Part shown: positions 17,323 to 26,176 of the stretch, in pieces
How the letters are laid out: each line of letters begins with the position of its first letter
How positions within the stretch are numbered: position 1 is the first letter of the stretch
Source: CAZLLE01 sp964560425
GTDB taxonomy: Bacteria; Campylobacterota; Campylobacteria; Campylobacterales; QNZT01
NCBI GenBank assembly: GCA_964560425.1
Contig: CAZLLE010000103.1
Location: forward strand, 1 to 64,000
DNA: 64,000 nucleotides
Direction: 5' to 3'
The notes under the pieces: generated by a model
What the model was told of the DNA's origin: nothing
Databases searched by the model: none
Seen by the model: only the letters and a program-made list of their open reading frames with translations
Program-made: the position numbers and the translations under genes

Positions 17323-18316
17323 AATCTTGAACCATAAACTTTGCCATAACCCTTCTATTTTGAGATCTTCCCTCTTCATCTTTATTTGATGCAATAGGTG
17401 AAGACTCCCCATATCCAATAGCTTTGACTCTTGATAAATCAATTCCTGCATCAGATAAGTAAGATTTTAGAGCATTTGCCCTCTTTTGAGATAGAACTTT
17501 ATTGTATCTATCTGAGCCAATGTTATCAGTATGTCCCTCAACAATTAGTTTATAGTTTGGTTTTAGACGCAAAACTTCTGCAACTTGTTGGAGATCATAA
17601 TAGTATCCATCTTTAATATCTGCCTTATCATAATCAAATAAAATATTTAATTTATATACTTTATAACAGTAAGGGTCATTAGAATCTTCACACTCTTGCA
17701 TATCTTTAATCACTTGAAAAGATTTGGGCATATCTCTAACATGCAAAGAGAATCTCTCTTGCACTATCTCTCGATCCACATGTTTTGCCAATTTAAAATC
17801 GTCATCCAACATCAAAGCAAATCCAAGTGTAGATATAAAATCAAGATCATCTGTTCTAAATTTTTTCAAAGCACGAAACTCAAGAGCTACATTTAGATAA
17901 GAGTTAATACTATATTTAAATCCAACACCAAGCTGTCCAAAAGTTTGACTCACCTCATTTTCAGACTCTTTATCCAACGATTCATACCCCAAACCAACAA
18001 GTAGATATGGCAAAATATCATAATCTTCAATAACTCCATCAAAGATAATATTTGAATAAACTCTCTGTAAATCTATATAACTACTATGATCTTTATTAGG
18101 TATTGTGTCCATTCTCTCATAACCCAACTGAATACCCTGCCAAGAGTCAATATATTTTGTACCTCTAATACCATAAACTATTTTACTCTCATCAAGGGTA
18201 GAAGCACTATCAAAATTGTTCTGTCCAAAGTACATTGTTGTTTGATAAGTATAGTCATGATTTGCATCAAGTAAAGATAGCCATAAAAAACAGATAAATA
18301 TTAAAATTTTATTCAT
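17306..18316 (-). CDS. OmpA-family outer-membrane protein
   Basis: This 336-residue protein has a signal peptide (about 1-18), a beta-barrel (about 20-175) and an OmpA C-terminal domain. In the latter NILFDYDKADI, EGHTDNIGS, LSQKRANALKSYL, GYGESSPIASN and RSQNRRV are the peptidoglycan-binding signature. It anchors the outer membrane to diaminopimelate-containing peptidoglycan. A CxDSNDPYCYK pair of Cys just before the domain may form a disulfide. It is a barrel paralogue of the neighbouring SPOR protein and is convergent with it. Confidence 0.85.
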   Translation of the reverse strand: MNKILIFICFLWLSLLDANHDYTYQTTMYFGQNNFDSASTLDESKIVYGIRGTKYIDSWQGIQLGYERMDTIPNKDHSSYIDLQRVYSNIIFDGVIEDYDILPYLLVGLGYESLDKESENEVSQTFGQLGVGFKYSINSYLNVALEFRALKKFRTDDLDFISTLGFALMLDDDFKLAKHVDREIVQERFSLHVRDMPKSFQVIKDMQECEDSNDPYCYKVYKLNILFDYDKADIKDGYYYDLQQVAEVLRLKPNYKLIVEGHTDNIGSDRYNKVLSQKRANALKSYLSDAGIDLSRVKAIGYGESSPIASNKDEEGRSQNRRVMAKFMVQDFTSYK

Positions 18317-18399
18317 TATATTTTCCCAATTGTAATTATTAAAATTAGATCGTCTAATTAAAAAAAAGTTGTAATTTCGTCAAAATAGATTTTATTCGA

Positions 18400-18405
18400 T
18401 ATAAT
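18400..18405 (+). promoter_or_regulatory. Candidate -10 box for the 18.5 kb plus-strand operon
   Basis: A perfect TATAAT lies in the 153-base gap 18317-18469, 65 bases before the ATG at 18470, preceded by AT-rich tracts as in Campylobacterota promoters. The first stable structure after it is the hairpin at 18428-18449. Confidence 0.5.
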
Positions 18406-18427
18406 CCCAATAAAAATATAAAAATCT

Positions 18428-18449
18428 CTCTTTTGTCTACACAAAAGAG
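18428..18449 (+). promoter_or_regulatory. Leader hairpin before the 18470 gene
   Basis: CTCTTTTGT at 18428-18436 pairs perfectly with ACAAAAGAG at 18441-18449 around a 4-base loop. It lies between the TATAAT box and the GAAAAGG ribosome-binding site, so it would be in the 5' leader. No T run follows. It may stabilise the mRNA. Confidence 0.4.
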
Positions 18450-18469
18450 GTTAGAAAAGGTAAAAAGTC

Positions 18470-18913
18470 ATGGAACTATTATCCGCTGTACTCATAGGCT
18501 CTATTATGAGTTTTTTGGTATATCGTAATCTCTCAAAAATCACTCAAAGTATTGATGAAAAGAGCAATAAAGGTAATTTTAGCTCTTATGCTGACTTTAG
18601 TGTAAAGATACAAGAGCATATTAGACAAATCAAAAAGGATTTGGATGATGATTTGGACTCTTCAGATCCAAAATATATCAAAAATGAGGATTGCAATACA
18701 AGAAATGTTACAAAAGAGCTAAATGATCTTATTAGAAAAGCCTCTTTCTATGAGACAGTTTTATCAAAATCAAAATCAAAAGAGGAGATAGAGAGTGGCT
18801 TTATCAAAATTTTGACAAAACTAGAAAAGATTGTTAAAGAAAACTGTATTGATGGTGAGGAAAAAGCAGAGGAACTCAAAGAAGAGTTTTTTAAATATTA
18901 CCAACAACTATAA
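18470..18913 (+). CDS. Hypothetical membrane-anchored helical protein
   Basis: This 147-residue protein has one N-terminal membrane helix (about 3-19, LLSAVLIGSIMSFLVY) and then a charged, all-helical region with coiled-coil character. No family is recognised. An AAAAGG site lies 10 bases before the ATG. bpt starts 20 bases downstream, so it is probably co-transcribed with bpt, the hydrolase and murF. Confidence 0.6.
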   Translation: MELLSAVLIGSIMSFLVYRNLSKITQSIDEKSNKGNFSSYADFSVKIQEHIRQIKKDLDDDLDSSDPKYIKNEDCNTRNVTKELNDLIRKASFYETVLSKSKSKEEIESGFIKILTKLEKIVKENCIDGEEKAEELKEEFFKYYQQL

Positions 18914-18933
18914 GTTTTTATAGACTTCATATT

Positions 18934-19680
18934 ATGAATAGATCACAACTACAAGATAAGAATATTATTGAATTCTCCACACTAGAGACCAAATGTGTCT
19001 ATTTGGCTAGTGAACGGATGAAAATGGAGTATAAATATATTAAAGAGTGTCCATTAGAACTCAATACTAAGCTTGTACAAAGAGGATGGAGGCGTTTTGG
19101 ATTTTACTACTCTCGCCCAACATGTCAAAGTTGTAGTGAGTGTTTGAGTCTAAGAATTGATGCAGAAAATTTTAAATTTTCAAAATCAATGAGAAGGGTC
19201 ATGAGAAAAAATGAAGAGACTCGTATTCTAATCAGAAAACCTGCAATCTCACAAGAACACCTCAAACTATATGAAAAATATCATAGATTTATGCAACAAA
19301 AAAAGGGTTGGGACTACTATCCTGTAACTGAAAACTCATATTATGATCTATATGCTTCAGGTGCGGGAGAGTTTGGATATGAGGTCTTATATATTAGAGA
19401 TCAAAAATTGGTTGGGGTAGATCTAATAGATTTTATAGAAGATGGAGTATCTTCCATATACTTCTATTATGATCCAGATTATGCCTCTTTGAGTCTTGGT
19501 AAATACTCCCTATACAAACAGATAGAGTTTGCAAAAAAGAGAGGACTAAGGTGGATATATTTGGGCTACTATGTCAAATATTGCAATAGTCTAAACTACA
19601 AAGCAGAGTATAAACCATACGAAATATTAATAAATAATCCATCATTAAAAGAAAAAGATATATGGCAAGCAGAGAAATAG
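18934..19680 (+). CDS. bpt: Aspartate/glutamate leucyltransferase (Bpt)
   Basis: This 248-residue protein matches the Bpt/ATE arginyl-transferase-like family: CVYLASERMKMEYKYI, LVQRGWRRFGFYYSRPTC followed by CSECLSLRID (Cys-rich N-terminal region), KKGWDYYP, YFYYDPDYASLSLG and a conserved WIYLGYYV...NYKAEYKP end. Bpt adds Leu from Leu-tRNA to proteins with N-terminal Asp or Glu, marking them for ClpS/ClpAP degradation. The stop overlaps the hydrolase start by 19 bases. Confidence 0.9.
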   Translation: MNRSQLQDKNIIEFSTLETKCVYLASERMKMEYKYIKECPLELNTKLVQRGWRRFGFYYSRPTCQSCSECLSLRIDAENFKFSKSMRRVMRKNEETRILIRKPAISQEHLKLYEKYHRFMQQKKGWDYYPVTENSYYDLYASGAGEFGYEVLYIRDQKLVGVDLIDFIEDGVSSIYFYYDPDYASLSLGKYSLYKQIEFAKKRGLRWIYLGYYVKYCNSLNYKAEYKPYEILINNPSLKEKDIWQAEK

Positions 19681-20384
19681 AATATAAACTAAACAAATTT
19701 TCAATTAACTACTCGATTTTAAATCCAAATCAAACAAAAGATCTAATTATTCTTCATGGTTGGGGAAGTAATAAAGATATCATGATTGGAGCATTTAAAA
19801 ATTATCTCCAAGATTTTAGACATATATATATTGATATGCCAGGATTTGGTAAAAGTCCAAATCAAACAATACTAAAAACAGAAGATTATGCAAATATTAT
19901 AGATATTTTTTTACAAAATATATCAGCCCAAAAAGATAGTATCATAGGACACTCTTTTGGCGGGAAAGTAGCAACACTTATGCAACCAAAACTTCTAATC
20001 TTATTAAGTAGTGCAGGAATAAAAGTACCAAAACCTCTCTCTATTCGTATAAAAATAGCAATATTTAAACTACTAAAACCATTTGGATTTGCAAATATAT
20101 ATAAACTTTTTGCATCAAAAGATGTAAAAGGGATGAGTCAAGAGATGTATGAGACATTTAAAAATGTTGTAGACGAAGATTTTAGAGAACATTTCCAAAA
20201 TTTTCCAAATAGAGCTCTTATATTTTGGGGAAAAGAGGATACAGCCACACCTCTTAGTTCTGGGAAAAAAATAGACTCTCTAATCAAAAATAGCCACTTT
20301 TTCCCACTCGATGGAGATCACTACTTTTTTATAAAAAACGCAGACTTTATACAAACACAAATCAATAAGGCAACAGATGAATAA
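19662..20384 (+). CDS. Alpha/beta-hydrolase fold protein
   Basis: This 240-residue protein shows the alpha/beta-hydrolase pattern: IILHGWGSNKD (oxyanion loop), nucleophile elbow GHSFGGK with the catalytic Ser, WGKEDTATPL with the acid, and DGDHYFF with the catalytic His. It has no signal peptide. It overlaps both bpt and murF. A putative hydrolase beside murF also occurs in Campylobacter jejuni, to my recollection, so the pairing is conserved and a cell-wall link is possible. The substrate is unknown. Confidence 0.85.
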   Translation: MASREIEYKLNKFSINYSILNPNQTKDLIILHGWGSNKDIMIGAFKNYLQDFRHIYIDMPGFGKSPNQTILKTEDYANIIDIFLQNISAQKDSIIGHSFGGKVATLMQPKLLILLSSAGIKVPKPLSIRIKIAIFKLLKPFGFANIYKLFASKDVKGMSQEMYETFKNVVDEDFREHFQNFPNRALIFWGKEDTATPLSSGKKIDSLIKNSHFFPLDGDHYFFIKNADFIQTQINKATDE

Positions 20385-21822
20385 ATACTTTATATTTTTT
20401 GAACTAATTTCACATATTTTTCTCACTCTAACTCTAGGATATTACCTTATGAGTAACCTGCAATGGTACAACTATAAGTTGGAAAGAGTGATATTCAAAC
20501 ACAAAAAATATCAATGGCATTTTTTATACTTTTTGGTTCCACTTTTTGCATATTATATAGCTGGTAAATTTTATTGGATATATTTCTATCTAGGACTACT
20601 TCCTGCCCTATTCTTTTGGTATAAAAGGCTTGATAAACCATTACTCTTTACTCCAAGAGTCAAACGATTTTTTCTATTTCTATTTTTGGCAACTATTTTT
20701 CAAGATATACTCTGCATGGCAAGTGAAAAATGTCAACTTTTTGGCTTGATTTTACCTATATTTATGGCACTTGGAGTTAGTTTTTTGTATGAAAAAATTC
20801 TCTTTTTAGGATTTAAAAAAGAGGCTATAAAAAAACTAGAAAGTATGCAAGATTTACAAATAGTAGCAATTACGGCAAGTTATGGAAAGACTAGTATGAA
20901 AAACTTTTTATATCAAGTAATATCCCCATATATAGAGACATATATGACACCAAGAAGTGTAAATACTTTGGCAGGATTGGTAAAAGATGTAAATATGGAT
21001 ATACCCTCTTCTACCAAAATATATATAGCAGAAGCAGGAGCAAGAGTAAGAGGAGATATTGATGAAATTGCTAAATTTTTAAATCACCAATATGCAATAG
21101 TAGGCAAAATTGGACCTCAACATATAGAGTATTTCAAAACATTAGAAAACATCAGAAATACAAAAATGGAGATTTTAAACTCCAAAAATCTAAAAAAAGC
21201 ATTCGTTCATGAGAGTGCTATGATAAAGCCAACTAAAAAAGAGGTAGTTTTTGGAGAAAATATCAAAAATATAGATGCTTCACTAGAGGGAACAAGTTTT
21301 GATTTAGAAATTGATGGAAAAATAGAACATTTTCAAACTCCACTTTTAGGATCATTTCATGCCACAAATCTAACAGCAATAATCTTAGTAGCCAAAGAGC
21401 TAGGAATAGGCATAGAAAATATTAAAAAAGAGCTAAAAAATCTAAAACAAGTAGACCACAGACTCCAAAAAATAGAGGCAGGAGGCAAACTAATAATAGA
21501 TGATAGCTTTAATGGAAATTTTGAGGGAATGAGTGCATCTTATGAATTGGTAGATAGCTACAAAGGCAAAAAAATTATCATCACCCCCGGAGTAATAGAG
21601 AGTGATGAAAAGACAAATATAGAGTTGGCAAAAAAGATAGATGAAGTATTTGACACTATTATTATTACAGGAGATGTAAATGCCAAAACACTATATAAAA
21701 ATATTTACAAAGCAAAAAAAGTTATACTTGCAGATAAATCAAAACTAGAACAAGCACTAATAGAACATACAAAAGCTGGTGATTTAGTACTATTTTCTAA
21801 TGATGCACCAACTTTTATATAG
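20377..21822 (+). CDS. murF: MurF-like Mur ligase with N-terminal membrane segments
   Basis: This 481-residue protein starts with about four hydrophobic segments (about residues 5-25, 45-80, 92-112, 120-140). A Mur ligase core follows, with P-loop TASYGKTSMKNF (about 167-178), AEAGARVRGDIDEIA, GPQHIEYF, LLGSFHATNLTAII and DDSFNGNFEGM. MurF adds D-Ala-D-Ala to the UDP-MurNAc tripeptide. The extra membrane part is unusual against E. coli MurF but seems usual for Campylobacterota. It overlaps the hydrolase gene by 8 bases. Confidence 0.8.
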   Translation: MNKYFIFFELISHIFLTLTLGYYLMSNLQWYNYKLERVIFKHKKYQWHFLYFLVPLFAYYIAGKFYWIYFYLGLLPALFFWYKRLDKPLLFTPRVKRFFLFLFLATIFQDILCMASEKCQLFGLILPIFMALGVSFLYEKILFLGFKKEAIKKLESMQDLQIVAITASYGKTSMKNFLYQVISPYIETYMTPRSVNTLAGLVKDVNMDIPSSTKIYIAEAGARVRGDIDEIAKFLNHQYAIVGKIGPQHIEYFKTLENIRNTKMEILNSKNLKKAFVHESAMIKPTKKEVVFGENIKNIDASLEGTSFDLEIDGKIEHFQTPLLGSFHATNLTAIILVAKELGIGIENIKKELKNLKQVDHRLQKIEAGGKLIIDDSFNGNFEGMSASYELVDSYKGKKIIITPGVIESDEKTNIELAKKIDEVFDTIIITGDVNAKTLYKNIYKAKKVILADKSKLEQALIEHTKAGDLVLFSNDAPTFI

Positions 21823-21852
21823 AAAGATCATAACAAATAAAAAAAGGCAGTA

Positions 21853-22557
21853 ATGACATACAAAAACTTTGCAAAAAAGATGCCATCCTTTACAATTTTA
21901 TATGTAGAAGATGATTTAGGTATTCGTGGCTATTTTGTAGAGTTTTTGAAGAGGTATTGCAAGAATATTTATGAGAGTGACAATGCAGAAGAGGCACTAA
22001 AGCTTTATCATAAATATAATCCTGATATTTTACTACTTGATATTAATCTACCTGCTATGAGTGGAATAGAGTTAGCTCATATTATTCGTCAATCTGATAA
22101 AAAGATACGAATCCTTATGTCTACAGCATACACTAATACAGAGTTTATGCTCAAAGCTATTGAACTTGATATTACTAGATATTTAATCAAACCTGTTACA
22201 AGTCATGATCTATTTGAAGCCTTTGAAAAGGCAATAAAAGAGATTGAGGAGAGAACCCCCAAAAACTCAGTAGATTTGGGAGAAGGTTTTATCTATAACA
22301 AAATAGACAATTCCATCACTCATGATAAAAAAACTACTATTTTACGAAAGAGAGAAGTTGAGTTATTAGATTTTTTTATCAAAAACTCCAATAAAATTAT
22401 AGATTATAATACTCTTGAAAATAGTATTTGGCAAAATAATATAATGACTCAAGATGCAATAAGAGGTCAAATCAAAAATTTGCGTAAAAAAACATATCAT
22501 GAACTAATAGAAAATATTAGTGGTATTGGTTATAGGTTTAGATGTGATACAACTTAA
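21853..22557 (+). CDS. OmpR/PhoB-type response regulator
   Basis: This 234-residue protein has a receiver domain (about 13-125) with acidic pocket Glu19/Asp20, phospho-acceptor Asp63 in LLLDINLP, Thr in MSTAYT and Lys113 in LIKPV. A winged-helix DNA-binding domain follows (about 150-232, LRKREVELLDFF... and GIGYRF). An AAGG site lies 7 bases before the ATG. It overlaps the histidine kinase gene, so the two form a two-component system. Targets are unknown. Confidence 0.93.
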   Translation: MTYKNFAKKMPSFTILYVEDDLGIRGYFVEFLKRYCKNIYESDNAEEALKLYHKYNPDILLLDINLPAMSGIELAHIIRQSDKKIRILMSTAYTNTEFMLKAIELDITRYLIKPVTSHDLFEAFEKAIKEIEERTPKNSVDLGEGFIYNKIDNSITHDKKTTILRKREVELLDFFIKNSNKIIDYNTLENSIWQNNIMTQDAIRGQIKNLRKKTYHELIENISGIGYRFRCDTT

Positions 22558-24427
22558 AGATATTGCACAAAAAAAGTATTTTTCAATTGATTTTAGAGCT
22601 TCACTCAAAGATAGTATGAAGCTTATGCAAAAAAATGGTGATGGTTCTATTATCCTACTCAAAGATAACTATCCCATAGCAATATTAACACAGAGTGATA
22701 TAATCAAAACACTTAATAATAAAATTGATCTAAACCAAAAAGCATACAATTTTGCTACAAAATGTGTAATTAGTGCAAATGAGAATAGACCAATAGAGTT
22801 TGCTTTTGATTTTTTGAACCAACATGATATTAGAAGAATTATTCTAGTAGATAATAAAAAGAGATTTTCAGGTGTTATTTTACAAGGAGATCTTTTTGAT
22901 TATTTGGAGTCAGATGTATATAAAGTAGATCTAAAAATATCAAATATTATTAAACAAAATCAGAAAATAGAGACCATTCATGAGAGTGCAACAATTCAAG
23001 AAGCATTAAAAATCATGCAAACAGTGCATATAGGCTCAATCATCATTGTAAATGATTATACTTATATTGGTATATTAACAGAAAAAGATATTTTATCTAT
23101 CACATATTCAGAGGTAAATATAGATGAAAACATATCAAAATATATCTCCAAACCACTAATTGGCATTCATAAAGCAACATTGGTAACTCAAGCAATAGAG
23201 ATCATGAAGTCAAAAAAAATCAGACATATTGCAGTCACTGATTCAGATGATAGATTGATATCAATTCTAACCAAAAGAGATATATTAAAACATATCAAAG
23301 GGAACTATACTAGAATATTACAACTCAAAATCAGACATGCTCAAGAGATTATGAATCTTCTACCTGAAGCAATTATTGAAGTATTTGATAGTAATCATGG
23401 TCAAATTATCGGATGGATGAACTATAGAGCAAAAGAGATTTTTGGAAATAGATTAATTGATAATGATATAACAGAAATATTTACTCAAAAAGATTGGAGT
23501 AAAATATATAGTCAATTAAATAGTAAAAGTGTTATATCAAACAAAAAAGTACATATTAAAAATAGTATTTATGAGATATCAGGAACTCTTTCAAAAAGCC
23601 TACACAATCGCTATGTCAAACTTATTTTCAATGATGTAACTCAACATGAAAAGACCAAAAAGAAACTAAAACAAGAGATTAATAAACAGATACAAAAAAG
23701 ATTAGAAAATGAGTATCTACTAATGCAACAATCCAAACTCGCAACCATGGGAGAGATGATAGGACATATTGCACATCAATGGAGACAACCACTCTCACAA
23801 CTTAGTGGAATTTTTATGAATTTAGAGGCATCTTATGAGTTTGATGAACTTAGCCCAATATATTTTCAAGAGAAGATTCAAAAAGGAAATGAGCTTCTAA
23901 AATATATGTCTTACACAATAGAAGATTTTAGAAATTTTTTTGAACCAAATCGAGTAAAAGAGTCATTTGATCTAATTCAATATATTCAAAATGCTATCAA
24001 TATTATACAAGCTACACTCACCTATCATCATATACATCTGAAATTTAATCTACCAAAAGAGAAGATATATATTTTGGGATACCCAAGTGAATTATCACAA
24101 GTAATCTTAAATATACTAAATAATGCAAAAGATATTTTGGTTGAAAAAGAGATCAAAAAGCCAAAAATTATAATTGATATCAATAAACATGAGAAAAATA
24201 TCATATCTATAGAGATAAAAGATAATGGTGGAGGCATTGATGAAAAAAATATTGATAAAATTTTTGATATGTATTTTAGTACAAAAGATAAAAAAAATGG
24301 AATGGGATTAGGACTCTATATATCTAAAATTATTATAGAAAATAAACTAAAAGGTAAAATATATGCAAAAAACTATCAAAATGGAGCGATTATAAGTATA
24401 AATATCAAAAATGACCCTTATATTTAA
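22520..24427 (+). CDS. Soluble histidine kinase with four CBS domains
   Basis: This protein is up to 635 residues and has no membrane helix. Two Bateman modules come first: CBS repeats near 10-65, 75-130, 140-195 and 205-262 (ILTQSDII, VILQGDLF, ILTEKDIL, ILTKRDIL ends). A PAS-like segment (about 275-375) follows, then the H-box with His419 in GHIAHQWRQPL, and a GHKL ATPase with N-box LNILNNAKDIL, DNGGGID and GMGLGLYI. CBS pairs bind adenosine nucleotides, so it may sense energy charge. Start is ATG 22520 or GTG 22544; both overlap the regulator gene. Confidence 0.88.
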   Translation: MVLVIGLDVIQLKDIAQKKYFSIDFRASLKDSMKLMQKNGDGSIILLKDNYPIAILTQSDIIKTLNNKIDLNQKAYNFATKCVISANENRPIEFAFDFLNQHDIRRIILVDNKKRFSGVILQGDLFDYLESDVYKVDLKISNIIKQNQKIETIHESATIQEALKIMQTVHIGSIIIVNDYTYIGILTEKDILSITYSEVNIDENISKYISKPLIGIHKATLVTQAIEIMKSKKIRHIAVTDSDDRLISILTKRDILKHIKGNYTRILQLKIRHAQEIMNLLPEAIIEVFDSNHGQIIGWMNYRAKEIFGNRLIDNDITEIFTQKDWSKIYSQLNSKSVISNKKVHIKNSIYEISGTLSKSLHNRYVKLIFNDVTQHEKTKKKLKQEINKQIQKRLENEYLLMQQSKLATMGEMIGHIAHQWRQPLSQLSGIFMNLEASYEFDELSPIYFQEKIQKGNELLKYMSYTIEDFRNFFEPNRVKESFDLIQYIQNAINIIQATLTYHHIHLKFNLPKEKIYILGYPSELSQVILNILNNAKDILVEKEIKKPKIIIDINKHEKNIISIEIKDNGGGIDEKNIDKIFDMYFSTKDKKNGMGLGLYISKIIIENKLKGKIYAKNYQNGAIISINIKNDPYI

Positions 24428-24489
24428 TATTACATTATTTGTACATTATTTTTTGATAAAATCTCTCACTATCATTGGGGAGTAGTAGT

Positions 24490-24750
24490 ATGAATCAGGT
24501 AGATAAAATCACATTAAAACAGTGCGAAGCAATTATAAATGAGGGACTAAACACTCTATCAAAAATAGATCAAGCATTAAATATAATTAAAAGGTTTCAA
24601 CTCTTTGAAGAGGAGTATCCAAACTTTGAAGATTATTGCCAATCAAAATGGAACATCAATGAAAAATATAACTATATTTTTATAGATAGCAAACTAAAAC
24701 TTTTACAAACAAACAACTACAAAAGGAGCGACTATGAGTCAAGACAATGA
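24490..24750 (+). CDS. Small protein upstream of arginine-kinase-like gene
   Basis: This 86-residue soluble protein has the motif FEDYCQSKWNI (about 47-57), reminiscent of the FEDYCxxKW element in ParB-like and phage DNA-associated proteins. The rest is helical and unrecognised. The ATG at 24490 has an ideal GGGGAG site 7 bases upstream, better than the in-frame TTG at 24475. The 3' end overlaps the phosphagen kinase gene by 17 bases, so the pair should be translated together. Confidence 0.65.
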   Translation: MNQVDKITLKQCEAIINEGLNTLSKIDQALNIIKRFQLFEEEYPNFEDYCQSKWNINEKYNYIFIDSKLKLLQTNNYKRSDYESRQ

Positions 24751-25774
24751 GTTTCCAACACTCCCAAAAGAGTGTACATCTATGTTATGCAAACATTTAA
24801 CTAAAGAGGTATTTGAAAAGCTAAAAGATAAAAAAACTAGCAATGGTTTTACAATTTCTCAAGCAATTAATTCAGGTGTAAAGAATATAGATAGTGGCAT
24901 TGGAGTATATGCAGGAGATGAAGAGTCTTACTCACTGTTTGCACCACTTTTTGATCCAATCATAAAAGAGTATCATGGATTTGACAAAAGCGATATGCAC
25001 AAAAGTAATCTAAACCCAGATGATTTAAATGCACCAAACCCTGATCCAGAGGGTAAATTTATAATCTCTACAAGAATTAGAGTAGGTCGAAATGTTGATA
25101 ACATGCCATTAGGACCAGCTATTACAAAAGAGCAGAGAAACCAAATAGAAAAAGATGTATCAACCTCTTTAAAAGAGCTAAGTGGAGCATTATCAGGAAA
25201 CTACTATCCATTAGCGGGAATGAGCGAAGAAGTAAGTACAAAACTAATACAAGACCACTTTCTATTCAAAGTAGGTGATAGATTTTTGGAAGCTGCTGGA
25301 CTTAACCGTGATTGGCCAGAGGGGAGAGGAATCTACCATAATGATGAAAAAACTTTTTTGGTTTGGGTAAATGAAGAGGATCAACTTCGTATTATATCTA
25401 TGCAAATGGGGGGAGATATAAAAGAAGTTTTTACAAGACTTACTACTGCCATAGGGGAAATAGAGAAAAAAGTACCATTTTCATACAATGACCACATCGG
25501 ATATATCACAAGCTGCCCTACTAATCTAGGAACAGCCATGAGAGCGAGTGTACATATTAAATTACCAAAACTTGCAACAGATATGGAAGCATTTAAAGCA
25601 ATCACTGATAAACATCATCTTCAAATTCGTGGTATTCATGGAGAACACTCAGAGAGTGAAGGTGGAATCTATGATATCAGCAATAGAAGAAGATTAGGTG
25701 TTACAGAAGTAGAGTGCGTACAAGATATGTATAATGGCGTTGTAGCACTTATAGAGGCAGAAAAAGCCCTATAG
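24734..25774 (+). CDS. Arginine-kinase-like ATP:guanido phosphotransferase
   Basis: This 346-residue protein is a complete phosphagen kinase very like animal arginine kinase. The N-terminal domain has SGIGVYAGDEESY (substrate-specificity loop, about 54-66) and LFDPIIKEYH. The catalytic domain has STRIRVGRN (112-120), WVNEEDQLRIISMQMGG (Glu215), CPTNLGT with the reactive Cys261, RASVHI, and HGEHSESEGGIYDISN with Glu304. It would store phosphate as phosphoarginine. McsB-type protein kinases are shorter at the N-terminus and lack that specificity loop. Base use is like the neighbours. Confidence 0.92.
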   Translation: MSQDNEFPTLPKECTSMLCKHLTKEVFEKLKDKKTSNGFTISQAINSGVKNIDSGIGVYAGDEESYSLFAPLFDPIIKEYHGFDKSDMHKSNLNPDDLNAPNPDPEGKFIISTRIRVGRNVDNMPLGPAITKEQRNQIEKDVSTSLKELSGALSGNYYPLAGMSEEVSTKLIQDHFLFKVGDRFLEAAGLNRDWPEGRGIYHNDEKTFLVWVNEEDQLRIISMQMGGDIKEVFTRLTTAIGEIEKKVPFSYNDHIGYITSCPTNLGTAMRASVHIKLPKLATDMEAFKAITDKHHLQIRGIHGEHSESEGGIYDISNRRRLGVTEVECVQDMYNGVVALIEAEKAL

Positions 25775-25784
25775 ATAGAATAAT

Positions 25785-25818
25785 GAATATTTTGAGTAAA
25801 AAATTACTCAAAATATTC
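25785..25818. terminator. Perfect 15-bp inverted repeat between convergent genes
   Basis: GAATATTTTGAGTAA at 25785-25799 is matched exactly by TTACTCAAAATATTC at 25804-25818 around AAAA. It fills the gap between the phosphagen kinase gene and the end of the cassette on the minus strand, overlapping the TAG of the latter. It is probably a bidirectional terminator although the stem is AT-rich. Confidence 0.65.
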
Positions 25819-26168
25819 TAGTTAAGTTTAAACTCCACAACATGAGGCTTTTGAAAATAGAAATAATATATGATATAGATCACTAATCCAATATAAAAAG
25901 TACCCATTCCTACAAACATCCAACCGACACTAAAAAGTTTCTTTTCACCTTTTAGAGTATCTTTTGTTTTTTCCACAATATCATATCTATTACCATAAAG
26001 CATATCTTCCAAAAGATCTATCTTCTCTTTTTGGCTCATTACTTTATCTTGGTCTACTTTTAGAAAAAAATCATCAAATATTGCTTGATATTTTTTCATC
26101 GCCTTTTTCTCTTGAAATAGTATATAAATACCAATAGGCAATGCAAATATCATAATAAGAGTATTCAT
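25818..26168 (-). CDS. Hypothetical two-TM membrane protein
   Basis: This 116-residue protein has membrane helices near 2-17 and 81-104, with a charged helical region between (about 18-75) and a short tail. No family is recognised. It starts 8 bases after the HUH-motif gene and is the last gene of the minus-strand cassette behind mnmE, so it may be a membrane partner of those genes. Confidence 0.6.
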   Translation of the reverse strand: MNTLIMIFALPIGIYILFQEKKAMKKYQAIFDDFFLKVDQDKVMSQKEKIDLLEDMLYGNRYDIVEKTKDTLKGEKKLFSVGWMFVGMGTFYIGLVIYIIYYFYFQKPHVVEFKLN

Positions 26169-26176
26169 AAATCTCC

